Source: Lachnoclostridium sp.
GTDB lineage: Bacteria; Bacillota; Clostridia; Lachnospirales; Lachnospiraceae
Direction: 5' to 3'
Assembly: GCA_021770065.1 (NCBI GenBank)
Contig: JAETRR010000001.1
Span: 62,001 to 126,000, forward strand
DNA length: 64,000 bases
Below the pieces are notes generated by a model. That model had not been told where the DNA came from. It saw only the letters and a list, made by a program, of their open reading frames with translations, and searched no databases. The position numbers and the translations under genes were made by a program. Positions within the stretch are counted from its first letter, which is position 1. Every line of letters starts with the position of its first letter. Below, one piece after another: positions 22,994 to 33,089 of this stretch.

Positions 22994-24337
22994 CTAAACA
23001 CTGTTGCACCAGTCCATGCAAACCATTGCAACTGTTTTACAGCATGCGGCCACGTCCTCAACCTTACATCTTTCATTTGTACTATGTGCCAGCGCCGGAT
23101 TGCCCGGCCCGTAATTTACAACAGGTATCCCTGCGACACGCATGAGCCAGCCCGTATCCGTATGGAAACCGGAACCTATAAGCCGGCTTCCTTCATGCAC
23201 AGCCCTGGCATTTTCCTCAAATACCTGTACAAAAGGAAAATCTCTCGGAACCTCTGAGCAATCTGCCTCACAAACCCAATTGATCTCAGGCGGATTGTCC
23301 CGCAACCAGGGATCTGCCTCACTGACCTTTTGAATAAATTCTTCAAATTCTTTCATCACTCCGGAGCCTAAACCGAATTCATCAGTCTCCTGGGGCAGCA
23401 CCTGAATATTAAAAGAAATCTCACAGACAGCCGGATAGCTTGACCGATGATGTCCCCCCTGTATCATAGCTACCTTTACCTGGCATGGAAGCTTTTCTAA
23501 TGGATGATTTTTATCCGGACGCTTTTCCCATTCTTTATTTAACCGATCAATCTGATCCATGATGTATCTCGCTTTTTCGATAGCATCCACAGGTCCGCCC
23601 TGGCTCCAGTGGGGCTGCCACTCCTCCAGATGGCCTGTCCGCCCGTAAATAGTCATATCGCCCCACTGGATATTGCGGCACAGCAGACTGATATCCAGAT
23701 CTGTCGGCTCTCCCATAATTCCTGCGTCAATATGAATCCCACGTTTTTTAAACCAATCTGCTACGGCCAGAACCCCGGTTCCTCCCGATTCCTCACATAC
23801 CACACTGGAGAACCAGATATCTCCCTTCGGCCGGTTGCCTGTCTTAATGATTGCTTCCATTGCGATCAGCTGGCTGATTAATCCGCCCAGCTCGTCCACG
23901 CAGCCCCTTCCGTATAAAACGCCGTCCTCAATCTCTGCCGCAAAGGGAGGATACTTCCACTGATCCACATCATCGGCTGCCACTACATCACAATGTCCGA
24001 TGAGCAGAATGGATCTCCCTTCCTCCGGGGCCGTTCCCGGAAGCTTTGCTATAATATTGGGGCGATCCTTAAAATCAATCTTGTCTGTATAGCCCGTTAT
24101 AAATCCCGGCTTTCCCCGATATGGCTCCAGTTCATCCAAATTCACATCAAAAGTGTAAAGCTCCACTCCCAGCTCTTTCAGTTTATCTGCTATAATCTGT
24201 TCACAGGCCGCCTCATTATATCCATGTAATTGTGCATACAATGGATTTACCGGCTTTGAACGGATACACTCCTGCAAAAGTCCAATCAGATCGTCTCTGT
24301 GTTCCTCAATATAATCATATATGACTTGCCATTTCAT
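22994..24337 (-). CDS. M20 family metallopeptidase/deacylase
   Basis: LLIGHCDVVAADDVDQWKYPPF, GRGCVDELGG, CEESGGTG motifs. Confidence 0.88.
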   Translation of the reverse strand: MKWQVIYDYIEEHRDDLIGLLQECIRSKPVNPLYAQLHGYNEAACEQIIADKLKELGVELYTFDVNLDELEPYRGKPGFITGYTDKIDFKDRPNIIAKLPGTAPEEGRSILLIGHCDVVAADDVDQWKYPPFAAEIEDGVLYGRGCVDELGGLISQLIAMEAIIKTGNRPKGDIWFSSVVCEESGGTGVLAVADWFKKRGIHIDAGIMGEPTDLDISLLCRNIQWGDMTIYGRTGHLEEWQPHWSQGGPVDAIEKARYIMDQIDRLNKEWEKRPDKNHPLEKLPCQVKVAMIQGGHHRSSYPAVCEISFNIQVLPQETDEFGLGSGVMKEFEEFIQKVSEADPWLRDNPPEINWVCEADCSEVPRDFPFVQVFEENARAVHEGSRLIGSGFHTDTGWLMRVAGIPVVNYGPGNPALAHSTNERCKVEDVAACCKTVAMVCMDWCNSV

Positions 24338-24359
24338 TGTATACTCCTCCTATCTCCAA

Positions 24360-25304
24360 TTAGTTTGTTTTTTCTCTTACAGTACTCACGGCTACTGCAA
24401 GAATGATCACCAGGCCTCTTACAATCTCTTGCTGGTACACACTCAATCCATACATAACCAGTGCATTATCAAGCATTCCCATCATCAGAGCGCCTGCGAT
24501 TGCTCCAAATAAAGATACGACTCCGCCCATCATAGAGGTTCCGCCCAAAACAGATGCTGCGATAACCGCTGTACCGGAATCCTCCCCCAGTGTATACCGG
24601 CCGCCTCCAAAACGGCCCGCCCAGAGAATTCCGGCCAGAGCACATAAGAATCCCATTAAAACCATAACCTTCATCTGGATCGCCTCAATATTGATTCCGG
24701 AGTAACGGGCCGAGGTAACATTCCCTCCCACTGCCAGAACCTTCCGCCCAAAAGGCATCTTGTACATCAGCAAAGCTCCCAGTACAATAACCGCTACCAT
24801 CCAGATAAACACGGACGGAATGACACCTGCATTACCTCCGCCAAAAATTTTTGTAAAGGTCTGGTTCGTAATCGGCACAGACTGCAGATTTGTCATTGTC
24901 CTGGCCAATCCCGAGAAGACAGTCTGTGTTCCCAGGGTAGCAATGAAGGGCGGCATTTTCAAATATGCAATCAGAAATCCATTTGCCATACCGGCCAGAA
25001 TTCCAAAGATAAGCCCTGCACACACGCCTGCTGCCACACCAAATCTCTGCACAAAAATTGCGCAGATAAGGGAAGTACATGCCACCATAGGGCCTGTAGA
25101 CAAATCAATCAGGGCTGCTCCTAACACAAAAGTCATTCCGACTGCCATAACCGCCACCAGGCAGGTCTGTCTAAGTATATTCATCAGATTGCTCACAGAC
25201 GCAAATCCAACTCCCACATTCCTTAGGGTCACCGAAAAAATAATAAACAAAGCTGCAAAGGCAATGTAAATAATCGACTGTCTGATATCAAACTTCTTTT
25301 TCAA
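24360..25304 (-). CDS. Sugar-type (RbsC-like) ABC transporter permease
   Basis: LVAVMAVGMTFVLGAALIDLSTGPMVA; GTAVIAASVLGGTSMMGG. Confidence 0.92.
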   Translation of the reverse strand: MKKKFDIRQSIIYIAFAALFIIFSVTLRNVGVGFASVSNLMNILRQTCLVAVMAVGMTFVLGAALIDLSTGPMVACTSLICAIFVQRFGVAAGVCAGLIFGILAGMANGFLIAYLKMPPFIATLGTQTVFSGLARTMTNLQSVPITNQTFTKIFGGGNAGVIPSVFIWMVAVIVLGALLMYKMPFGRKVLAVGGNVTSARYSGINIEAIQMKVMVLMGFLCALAGILWAGRFGGGRYTLGEDSGTAVIAASVLGGTSMMGGVVSLFGAIAGALMMGMLDNALVMYGLSVYQQEIVRGLVIILAVAVSTVREKTN

Positions 25305-25318
25305 CTTTCCTGCCTCCT

Positions 25319-26809
25319 CTACTGTATTGCTGCTGCCAGCTTATCTTGAGAAACCGTAAGATAATCTTCATTTTGCAGCTCCCCTGACAGTTTCCGGTTC
25401 TTCAGAATCAAAATCCGGTTACAATTCTGGTTTACTTCTTCTATCTCAGAGGATGCCAGCAATACGGCTCCTCCCTTTTTCTTAAATTCATCAATAATTT
25501 TCATAATCTCAGCCTTTGCTCCCACGTCTACTCCATATGTCGGATCATCCATCAGCAACACCTTAGGATCTGTGGCCAGCGCTTTTGCAATTACAACCTT
25601 TTGCTGATTCCCTCCTGATAAGCTTTTTACTTTGTCCTCTCTGCTGTTTGATTTGATATTCATTCGTCTGATATATTCATCGATTGTACGGTTTCCTTCC
25701 TTCTCATCCAAAAACAGCCTCTTTGTCAGCTTCTTTAACAGCGGAATCTCTATATTAAATTTAATTGTATGTTCTACACTAAGTCCCTGAAAGCGGCGGC
25801 TCTCCGGAATCAGAAAGATACCGGCCTTCACGGCATCCGTCGTACCCCTCAGCCTGAGCTTTTTCCCGGAAACATAGATTTCTCCGGATTTTAACGGATC
25901 CAGACCAAAGACTGCTCTGAAAATTTCTGTCCTTCCGCAGCCCTTTAAACCGGCAAGACCAACTACCTCTCCCGGATAGACCTGTAAAGATAGCGGCGTC
26001 CGGATAGCTTCTGTCTGTACCTCCCGAAGTTCCAGAACCGGCCGGCTCTTATCGATCTCTGAGATACTTCTTGCAAAAGAAAGATCAGTCTGTTCCTGTC
26101 CTAACATTGCCTCTATCATCTTTTCCATGGTTACTTCTTTTGTACCTGCATGTAACGTCATGATTCCATCCCGAATCACTGCTATCGTATCACAATTCTC
26201 TATAATTTCCTTCAAATGGTGCGTGATTAAAATCATAGAAATACCGTTTTCCTTCAGCTGGCTCACCATATGATACAGCTTTGCTGCCTGTTCATCATCT
26301 AAGGCTGCTGTCGGTTCATCCAGCAGCAGAATCTTCTTATCCTTCAATACGGCTTTGCAGATTTCTACCATTTGTTTATCTGAGGAGCTCAGGTTTTTTA
26401 CCTTTTCATAAATATCAATATGAATATTATATTTCTCCATAAACTCCTGTACTTTGCATTCTTCCTGACGAGTTTGAATCATGTTGTGTTCTTTTATCTC
26501 ATAATTAAGAAAAACATTTTCCAATACACTCATTTCAGGGATAAGGCTTAGTTCCTGAAATATCATTCCCACAGAATCAAACGCCTTTCCATGAGATTCC
26601 CTAACATCCTGTCCTAAGATCTCTATGCTTCCCTGATCCGCCCGATAGAGCCCCTGTATAATTTTTAAAAGTGTACTTTTTCCGGCTCCGTTTTTTCCCA
26701 CAAGACCACAAACCTGTCCTGCCTCCAAAGAAAAATCAATGTTTTTCAACACCTGAACACCGTTAAAGCCTATACAGATTTCTTTCATATTTAGAGCCTT
26801 TTGATCCAT
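25319..26809 (-). CDS. Sugar-type (RbsA/MglA-like) ABC transporter ATP-binding protein
   Basis: Two ABC cassettes: GKNGAGKSTLLKII; LSGGNQQKVVIAKAL. Confidence 0.95.
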   Translation of the reverse strand: MDQKALNMKEICIGFNGVQVLKNIDFSLEAGQVCGLVGKNGAGKSTLLKIIQGLYRADQGSIEILGQDVRESHGKAFDSVGMIFQELSLIPEMSVLENVFLNYEIKEHNMIQTRQEECKVQEFMEKYNIHIDIYEKVKNLSSSDKQMVEICKAVLKDKKILLLDEPTAALDDEQAAKLYHMVSQLKENGISMILITHHLKEIIENCDTIAVIRDGIMTLHAGTKEVTMEKMIEAMLGQEQTDLSFARSISEIDKSRPVLELREVQTEAIRTPLSLQVYPGEVVGLAGLKGCGRTEIFRAVFGLDPLKSGEIYVSGKKLRLRGTTDAVKAGIFLIPESRRFQGLSVEHTIKFNIEIPLLKKLTKRLFLDEKEGNRTIDEYIRRMNIKSNSREDKVKSLSGGNQQKVVIAKALATDPKVLLMDDPTYGVDVGAKAEIMKIIDEFKKKGGAVLLASSEIEEVNQNCNRILILKNRKLSGELQNEDYLTVSQDKLAAAIQ

Positions 26810-26832
26810 GCCGTGTCTCCTACTCTGATTTA

Positions 26833-26890
26833 GAGGCTGTCGGAAAATAAGGCCGCAGACTTTTCTGATATCTTATTTCCCGACAGCCCC
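26833..26890. terminator. Terminator-like hairpin of a repeated family
   Basis: GAGGCTGTCGGAAAATAAGG...CTTATTTCCCGACAGCCCC. Confidence 0.6.
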
Positions 26891-26902
26891 TTATACCTGC
26901 TG

Positions 26903-28054
26903 TTACTTTCCTATTCCTTCCAATGCCTTTGACAGATCATCCGGTACATCTGTACCAAAAGACCACTGCCACATTTCTCTCATATTATCAAGCGTTACCT
27001 GCTTGCCGGGTCCCGCTAATTCACCCGGAACTTCCTGGCCCAGGAAATCTTTTGCTAACCCTACAACTGCAGCTGCCGCATAATAATATGCAGAATCACA
27101 CACAATACCGGCAATATTTCCCCCATTAATCATGTCAAGACAGCATACGGTATCCAGGTCAATGGTAACAATCTTAAAATCTTCCATCCCCAGGCTCTTC
27201 ACTATATCTAAAACCTCAAGAGCGGGCGTTGAGAAGGTTACAAACATTCCGTCTGCATCCGGATGTCTTGCTAAAAGTCCGCTTGCTATAGATGCCGCGT
27301 CACTGGCAGACTCAATTCCGCCCACTTCTGCCAGTTCAATATCCGGATATTTTTCATTGATGGCATCAATAAATGCATTGTCCCGGGTATTGGAAACATA
27401 ATTTACACTGGAAATCTTAATTGCCAGAATCTTTCCCTTGCCTCCAATAGCCTCTGCAAGGTAGTCTGCCGCCAGCTCGCCTTCCTTTGCAAATTCATCT
27501 GTTACTTCTGTTACATATTGGTCTCCGGCCGAATAGCCGTCAGGATGGGAACCGGTAAATGCCAGCTTAATTCCCGCTTCCACAACAGGATCAAATCTGG
27601 ATGCCGCAGTGTCTGCGTCCTGAGGCTGACACACAATTCCGTCTACTCCCATAGAGATAAAGTTCTCCATATTTGCCTGCTGCACTGCCGGATCCAAACC
27701 GCATGCAGTCTCTCCCGCAACCTTGATTCCAAGAGCTTCACACGCATCCTCAAAGCCTCTCATCTGTCCATAACCAAATTCAGACTCTGTAGGTGTCTCA
27801 ATTGCAAAGCTTAGATTTAAAGCCTTAACCTGTTCTATTTCCTCTGCGGAAAGTCCCCACTGCTGGTCTGCCCACTCAATGTAATAGTCCTCGCCCGCCG
27901 CTGCCTCTTCCGGCTCAGATTCCTGCGGCGCTTCTTCTGCTTCCGCTTCCGGTTCTGGTGCCGGTGCCGCCGGCTCTGCCTCGCTGCTGCAGCCCGACAG
28001 CATTGAAATACTCATTGCCATAGATAAAACCACTGCCAATACTTTGTTTTTCAT
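26903..28054 (-). CDS. Sugar-type ABC transporter substrate-binding lipoprotein
   Basis: Lipobox LSGCSS; Peripla_BP_4-like fold. Confidence 0.9.
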   Translation of the reverse strand: MKNKVLAVVLSMAMSISMLSGCSSEAEPAAPAPEPEAEAEEAPQESEPEEAAAGEDYYIEWADQQWGLSAEEIEQVKALNLSFAIETPTESEFGYGQMRGFEDACEALGIKVAGETACGLDPAVQQANMENFISMGVDGIVCQPQDADTAASRFDPVVEAGIKLAFTGSHPDGYSAGDQYVTEVTDEFAKEGELAADYLAEAIGGKGKILAIKISSVNYVSNTRDNAFIDAINEKYPDIELAEVGGIESASDAASIASGLLARHPDADGMFVTFSTPALEVLDIVKSLGMEDFKIVTIDLDTVCCLDMINGGNIAGIVCDSAYYYAAAAVVGLAKDFLGQEVPGELAGPGKQVTLDNMREMWQWSFGTDVPDDLSKALEGIGK

Positions 28055-28119
28055 TTTCTTTCCTCCGTTTTGTTTAATTTTTATAAAAAGAGTTTTTTCT
28101 CTTCCTACCACTTTTATGC

Positions 28120-28282
28120 TAGTGTGCTGACATGTTGATATTTAGTAAAACTGCGCAGGATATTCGTTCATCTGCAAGGCGGATTTTCGACGGCGCAGCG
28201 GTGGCTGCGACTAGAAAATCCAACGCGGCAGATGGGCGAATAGACAAGTAGTTTTATTAAATATCAGCGTGTCAGTGCACTA
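28120..28282. repeat. MITE-like long imperfect inverted repeat (~78-bp arms)
   Basis: TAGTGTGCTGACATGTTGATATTTAGTAAAACT... vs reverse complement TAGTGCACTGACACGCTGATATTTAATAAAACT... Confidence 0.85.
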
Positions 28283-29669
28283 ATTTCATAGCTTTTGAAT
28301 GATTCAGTATATAAGGTCTGAGATAACCTGCCAAATCAGACAGGGGAAGAACATCCTCATGGAGAGGAATCCGCAGCTCCTGGATCATATATTCCCTGCG
28401 GCGCTGAATGCGCTCCCATACCTTGGGATATTGTTCCTTCAGCTCCTCCCGAAGCGCTTTATCTGCCAGGGCGATTCCGTCCTCTGCGTTTACCCCCTTC
28501 ATGCCCCTGCGGCTTATGAGAATATCCATCTGCAGCATAGTGCCGCTGGCCAAAATCACATCTGAGTCCGGATATACGGGGGAAGACAGCCATTCTTCCT
28601 CTCCGATGTAATGGCCCGGATTTAATTTCCAGCCATAGATTTTTTTAGGGATACAGCTCTCAATAGAATCATAAAGGTCTCCCGCTCTCATTCCCACATG
28701 AACGGATGAATACCAGGTAGCCGCCGCCGCAAAATAAGGCTTTACCATCCGGTCCAGATAAGCTTTGTCCGTTTCCCGCAGATCCTCTTTATCTCTGGCC
28801 ATAACAGCTTTTCTGGCCGTTAATCCGCCGCACATGCCCAGAGTAATCGAGATCGTATCTCCCAGTTCTATGCTCTTATTTCTGGGCTGGACAACTGCAT
28901 TGCGAAAGCGGTCTTCCCCGGCGCAGATCGTCTGTACAGTAATCGGCTGTCCCAGGGCCTCCAGCCCGTCTGCTATCTCCATCTCTGTCATTCCCGCATC
29001 GACGCGATTCATCGCATCCAATATTCTGCTTGATACAAGCATTGCTCCATATTCAAAATAAGCAATTTCATTTGCATTGACCCGAATCCGAACACCGCTG
29101 CCCGGATGAATCAATATATCCGCTGCATTCACTACCCGGCCTTTTTCGCCTGCCAGTTCTTTGAGTGACTGTACAATATAAAAGGGGACATCAAATAACT
29201 GCTCATTGTCCTCTGCCGTGCTTGTAAACAGCTTCCATCCCGCAACTCCTATTACAGAGCCCTTCACAATTTGGGCCTTCTCAAGCAGTTTCTGAAAAGG
29301 TTCTTTTTCCATAGGCTGATTGGGAAGGGAAAAATATGAGGTATGAATTGCCTCTGCCTGAATCCGGCTGTGGGCTTCCATTCCCATCATTTCATTTCCC
29401 AGCATAAAATAATTCTTTTTATCCTTATGAAGAACCAGCAGCGCCTCCTCAAACCGCGGTGAAAATCCACTTAAAAATTTGAAATTGCCATAATGCTCCC
29501 TGTCTGCATAAATGACCAGAATATCCAATCCTCTCTCCGCCATGGCATCATAAGTTCTGGAAAGCCGTTCGTGAATTGTTGCGTCTGTAAGCTCCACCGG
29601 CTCATTCACAAATAAATCCTCCGGCGGCCTTACCTCTTCATAGCACACATCCTTTTCCGTAAATAGCAT
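28272..29669 (-). CDS. M24-like (creatinase/aminopeptidase fold) protein
   Basis: 465 aa; M24-like C-half with NPGHYIGEEEW and TMLQMDILIS. Confidence 0.75.
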   Translation of the reverse strand: MLFTEKDVCYEEVRPPEDLFVNEPVELTDATIHERLSRTYDAMAERGLDILVIYADREHYGNFKFLSGFSPRFEEALLVLHKDKKNYFMLGNEMMGMEAHSRIQAEAIHTSYFSLPNQPMEKEPFQKLLEKAQIVKGSVIGVAGWKLFTSTAEDNEQLFDVPFYIVQSLKELAGEKGRVVNAADILIHPGSGVRIRVNANEIAYFEYGAMLVSSRILDAMNRVDAGMTEMEIADGLEALGQPITVQTICAGEDRFRNAVVQPRNKSIELGDTISITLGMCGGLTARKAVMARDKEDLRETDKAYLDRMVKPYFAAAATWYSSVHVGMRAGDLYDSIESCIPKKIYGWKLNPGHYIGEEEWLSSPVYPDSDVILASGTMLQMDILISRRGMKGVNAEDGIALADKALREELKEQYPKVWERIQRRREYMIQELRIPLHEDVLPLSDLAGYLRPYILNHSKAMKLVH

Positions 29670-29671
29670 CT

Positions 29672-30622
29672 CTAATCTCCCTTCCTGTCTAGAATCATTT
29701 TTGCCGCACCATAAATCCCTGCATCATTTCCTAATGCGGCAAGCTTAATCTCTGTCCTCTCGGGCATCAAATAAAGATTGGATAAATAATGTTCTTCGAT
29801 GATATCTATCAATAACTGACCTGCCTTCGCCATTCCTCCGCCTATCAAAAAGATGTCAGGATCTATCACATGTGCTGTGACAGCCAGCCCCTTTGCAAGG
29901 CATCCCATACAATAATTCAGGGTTTTTAAAGCTATCGCATCTCCTTTCCTGGCTGCATCGGTTAAATCGATGCAGTTGAAATCCTTCTTTTCTCTCAAAA
30001 CGGAATATGCCGAATCCTCCTGCAGAAATCTTTTTGCATAATGCAGAACTCCGAATACAGATGCGATCTGATTGAGATGTCCTGTCCCACCGCAGGTACA
30101 CTTCTCTGTCTCCTCGGGGTCTATTGTAAAATGACCTATCTCTCCGGCCAGACCATGGAGACCATTCACAATCTTACCGTCAATGATAATGCCGCTTCCA
30201 ACTCCTGTTCCTAACGTGACGAGAAGGATATTGCGTTTTCCCTGTGCACTTCCCTTCCACATTTCTCCAAGGGCTGCCACATTGGCATCATTTCCAATCT
30301 GTACGCTCATTCCTCCCATGCGTTTAGTTATTTCCTGTTCCGGATAAATATTGGTAATTCCCAGATTGACACATTTTCGGACGAATGACTGATTATCTAC
30401 CGGCCCGGGGATCCCGCATCCAATTCCAAGAACAGAGCTTCGGGAAACAGACTGCTCATTCATCTTCTGACGGATCTCCTTCGCAATATCATCAAAAATA
30501 AGCTGCCCATTGTTCATTACCCTGGTTGAAATCTGCCATCTGGACAGAAGCTGTCCGTCCTCCTGAAACATCCCCAATTTTATATCTGTACCGCCTATAT
30601 CCACACCAAATATAATATTCAT
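29672..30622 (-). CDS. ROK family sugar kinase (glucokinase-like)
   Basis: GVDIGGTDIKLGMF, LGTGVGSGIIIDG, CTCGGTGHL. Confidence 0.88.
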   Translation of the reverse strand: MNIIFGVDIGGTDIKLGMFQEDGQLLSRWQISTRVMNNGQLIFDDIAKEIRQKMNEQSVSRSSVLGIGCGIPGPVDNQSFVRKCVNLGITNIYPEQEITKRMGGMSVQIGNDANVAALGEMWKGSAQGKRNILLVTLGTGVGSGIIIDGKIVNGLHGLAGEIGHFTIDPEETEKCTCGGTGHLNQIASVFGVLHYAKRFLQEDSAYSVLREKKDFNCIDLTDAARKGDAIALKTLNYCMGCLAKGLAVTAHVIDPDIFLIGGGMAKAGQLLIDIIEEHYLSNLYLMPERTEIKLAALGNDAGIYGAAKMILDRKGD

Positions 30623-30896
30623 ATCCCACCTGTGTAATATTTATTTCTCCATCGATGTTATTAATATGATAATACAATTTTTATAAAAAATCAATAGTTA
30701 TTATTTATTTTTTTTCTATATTTTTATAGTAATGGCAGTCTGCATCAGAAATTCCTGTGCATATTTCCGAGAACATCCAGTATATATCACTGATTTTAGT
30801 ATTTAAAATTCATCTTTATATCAATTTGAACTATAATGTTATTATAATCTGCGCGTACTGCAGCCGCTAAACCCCGGATGCGCTTTCTTTACATAC

Positions 30897-30936
30897 AAAA
30901 AGAGGCTGTCGCAATAAGCCGTCAGCCCCTCTTTTT
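30897..30936 (-). terminator. Rho-independent terminator of the FecCD-type operon
   Basis: AAAAAGAGGCTGTCGC...CAGCCCCTCTTTTT directly after CDS ending at 30943. Confidence 0.8.
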
Positions 30937-30942
30937 ACAATT

Positions 30943-32076
30943 TTATTCTACATCTTTGTTCCCTTCAAGCTGCAGCTTCCCCGCTTCCACCGCATACCCT
31001 GCAATCTCCCGAAGTTCTTCCATCCATTCCCCCGGTTCTTCCAAATCCACAGTGCATATCACTCTCTTACATCCATCAATCAATTCCTTCGCCCTCTGCA
31101 CCTTTTCTTGACTTATCCTGTAAAAAGCTTTCTCCAGCACCACCTCTGAAGCCAGGGCCTTTGCCGGGGGACAATCCAGATCATTTTCCCACAAAACCCC
31201 CGCCGCAAAGGGCGTTCCTTCCCTCTGCAGTCTTCGAAAAACCGCTGTTCCGCTTCCGGCTCCGGCAATGACAAAAACCTGCGGCTCCCCCTTTGCAGGC
31301 TCAAGCTCCGGATTCCCTGTTTTCTCATCATAGCTCCCCGCTGTCATCTCATACAAATCGGCAATATACCCGGGAACAAACACTTCCTCCGGTGTTCCGA
31401 ACCTATCCACCTTATCTCCTTTTACACACACTATCTTATCAGAGATCCGCTCCGCCAGCTCCAGTTCATGAAGCGACATAATCACCGACAGATTCCGGCT
31501 TCTTGACATCCCCTGAAGAACAGACAAAAATTCCAGCTTATAACGAATATCAAGAAAAGAAGTGGGCTCGTCCAGCACAATAATATCCGGCTCCTGGCAG
31601 ATGGCCCTGGCCAGCATCACACGCTGCTTCTGCCCGTCGCTGGTTCTGGTAAAATCCCGATCCATAAGCTCCTCAATATGAACCAGTTTCATGGACTCCC
31701 GTACAATCCTCCGATCCTCCTCTTGGAGAACCCCGAATTTCCCGGTATAAGGATAACGCCCTGTAGCCACCACATCCTCACAGGTCATCAGCTCCGGACG
31801 CACACGCTCCGTGAGAACCACCGAAAGCTTTTTCGAAAGCTCTTTTCCCGAAAGCCCCCGGATCTCCCGTCCATCCAGATGCACCAATCCTCCGAGAGGT
31901 TCAAGCTGACGGATAATACTCTTTAATATAGTAGTTTTACCTGCACCGTTAGGTCCAATAAGGGTAAGAATCTCCCCCTTTTTCAACCGAATCTCAATAT
32001 TTTTAATAAGCGGAACACCCTGATAACCTACGGTAAGGCCCTCCGTATAAAAATAGAATTCTTCCATATGACTCAC
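30943..32076 (-). CDS. FecCD-type ABC transporter ATP-binding protein with C-terminal extra domain
   Basis: GPNGAGKTTILKSI, LDEPTSFLDI; ~120 residues beyond the usual cassette. Confidence 0.9.
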   Translation of the reverse strand: MSHMEEFYFYTEGLTVGYQGVPLIKNIEIRLKKGEILTLIGPNGAGKTTILKSIIRQLEPLGGLVHLDGREIRGLSGKELSKKLSVVLTERVRPELMTCEDVVATGRYPYTGKFGVLQEEDRRIVRESMKLVHIEELMDRDFTRTSDGQKQRVMLARAICQEPDIIVLDEPTSFLDIRYKLEFLSVLQGMSRSRNLSVIMSLHELELAERISDKIVCVKGDKVDRFGTPEEVFVPGYIADLYEMTAGSYDEKTGNPELEPAKGEPQVFVIAGAGSGTAVFRRLQREGTPFAAGVLWENDLDCPPAKALASEVVLEKAFYRISQEKVQRAKELIDGCKRVICTVDLEEPGEWMEELREIAGYAVEAGKLQLEGNKDVE

Positions 32077-33089
32077 TCTGCTTTCTCTTTCCTTCGATGA
32101 ACCATAACAAAAATTACAATAGGCGCTCCGAAAACTGCGGTTACCGTGCTGATACTAAGCTCTGTGGGAGCAAACAAAATGCGTGCCAGAAGATCACACA
32201 GCAGGCAGAAAACCGCTCCCCCCAGGAAGCAGCCCGGAATCATCAAAATAGGCTTCGCAGTCCGAAACAGGCTTTTCACCAAATGGGGAACCGCAATTCC
32301 CACAAAAGAAACCGGGCCGGCAAATGCGGTCACACAGGCGGAAAGCACACTGGATAAAACCACCAGCACGGAGCGGAATACCTGAATATTCACTCCCATA
32401 TTTTTTGCATAGGATTCTCCCATCTGATAAGCGCTGATGGGCTTAGACATGAAAAACACCAGAGCCGAGGCCAGAAAGGTCACCACTGACATGAGGGCAA
32501 CATTTTCCCAGCTGATTCCGGAAAAACTCCCTTTCGACCAGTTATGCAGGTTCACAATATTAGAATCATCCGCAAAGGTTACAATAAAATCCGTCACTGC
32601 AGAACAGATATACCCAATCATGACCCCGCTCACAATCAGCATGGACATCCGATCCATCATACGGGACATCAGAAGAACAAATCCCATAGAAATCATCGCC
32701 CCCACAAAGGCAGCAGCAATCATCACCATGGAGCTGATATGAATGGCCCGTCCCAGAGCAAACACCATCACCAGGGCAACTACCAGCTTTGCCCCGGAAG
32801 AAATGCCCAAAATAAAAGGTCCTGCAATGGGATTGTGGAAAAAAGTCTGCAAGAGATAACCTGACAGGGCCAGCCCGCCCCCCAGAACAGCTGCCGCCAA
32901 AGCCCGGGGGAAGCGTATTTCCATAATAATATCCGTAAACATTCCATCCGCATCCCCGCCTAAGAGTATATTCAGAACCTCTTTTATAGGCACCTGTACA
33001 CTTCCCGCACACAAATTCAGCGCCAGAAAAAAAACAACTAAAATTCCTAATATGAAAAATGATAACACATACCGTCTATTCTTCATCAC
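32073..33089 (-). CDS. FecCD-type ABC transporter permease
   Basis: RFPRALAAAVLGGGLALSGYLLQTFFHNPIAGPFILGISSGA. Confidence 0.95.
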   Translation of the reverse strand: MMKNRRYVLSFFILGILVVFFLALNLCAGSVQVPIKEVLNILLGGDADGMFTDIIMEIRFPRALAAAVLGGGLALSGYLLQTFFHNPIAGPFILGISSGAKLVVALVMVFALGRAIHISSMVMIAAAFVGAMISMGFVLLMSRMMDRMSMLIVSGVMIGYICSAVTDFIVTFADDSNIVNLHNWSKGSFSGISWENVALMSVVTFLASALVFFMSKPISAYQMGESYAKNMGVNIQVFRSVLVVLSSVLSACVTAFAGPVSFVGIAVPHLVKSLFRTAKPILMIPGCFLGGAVFCLLCDLLARILFAPTELSISTVTAVFGAPIVIFVMVHRRKEKAE

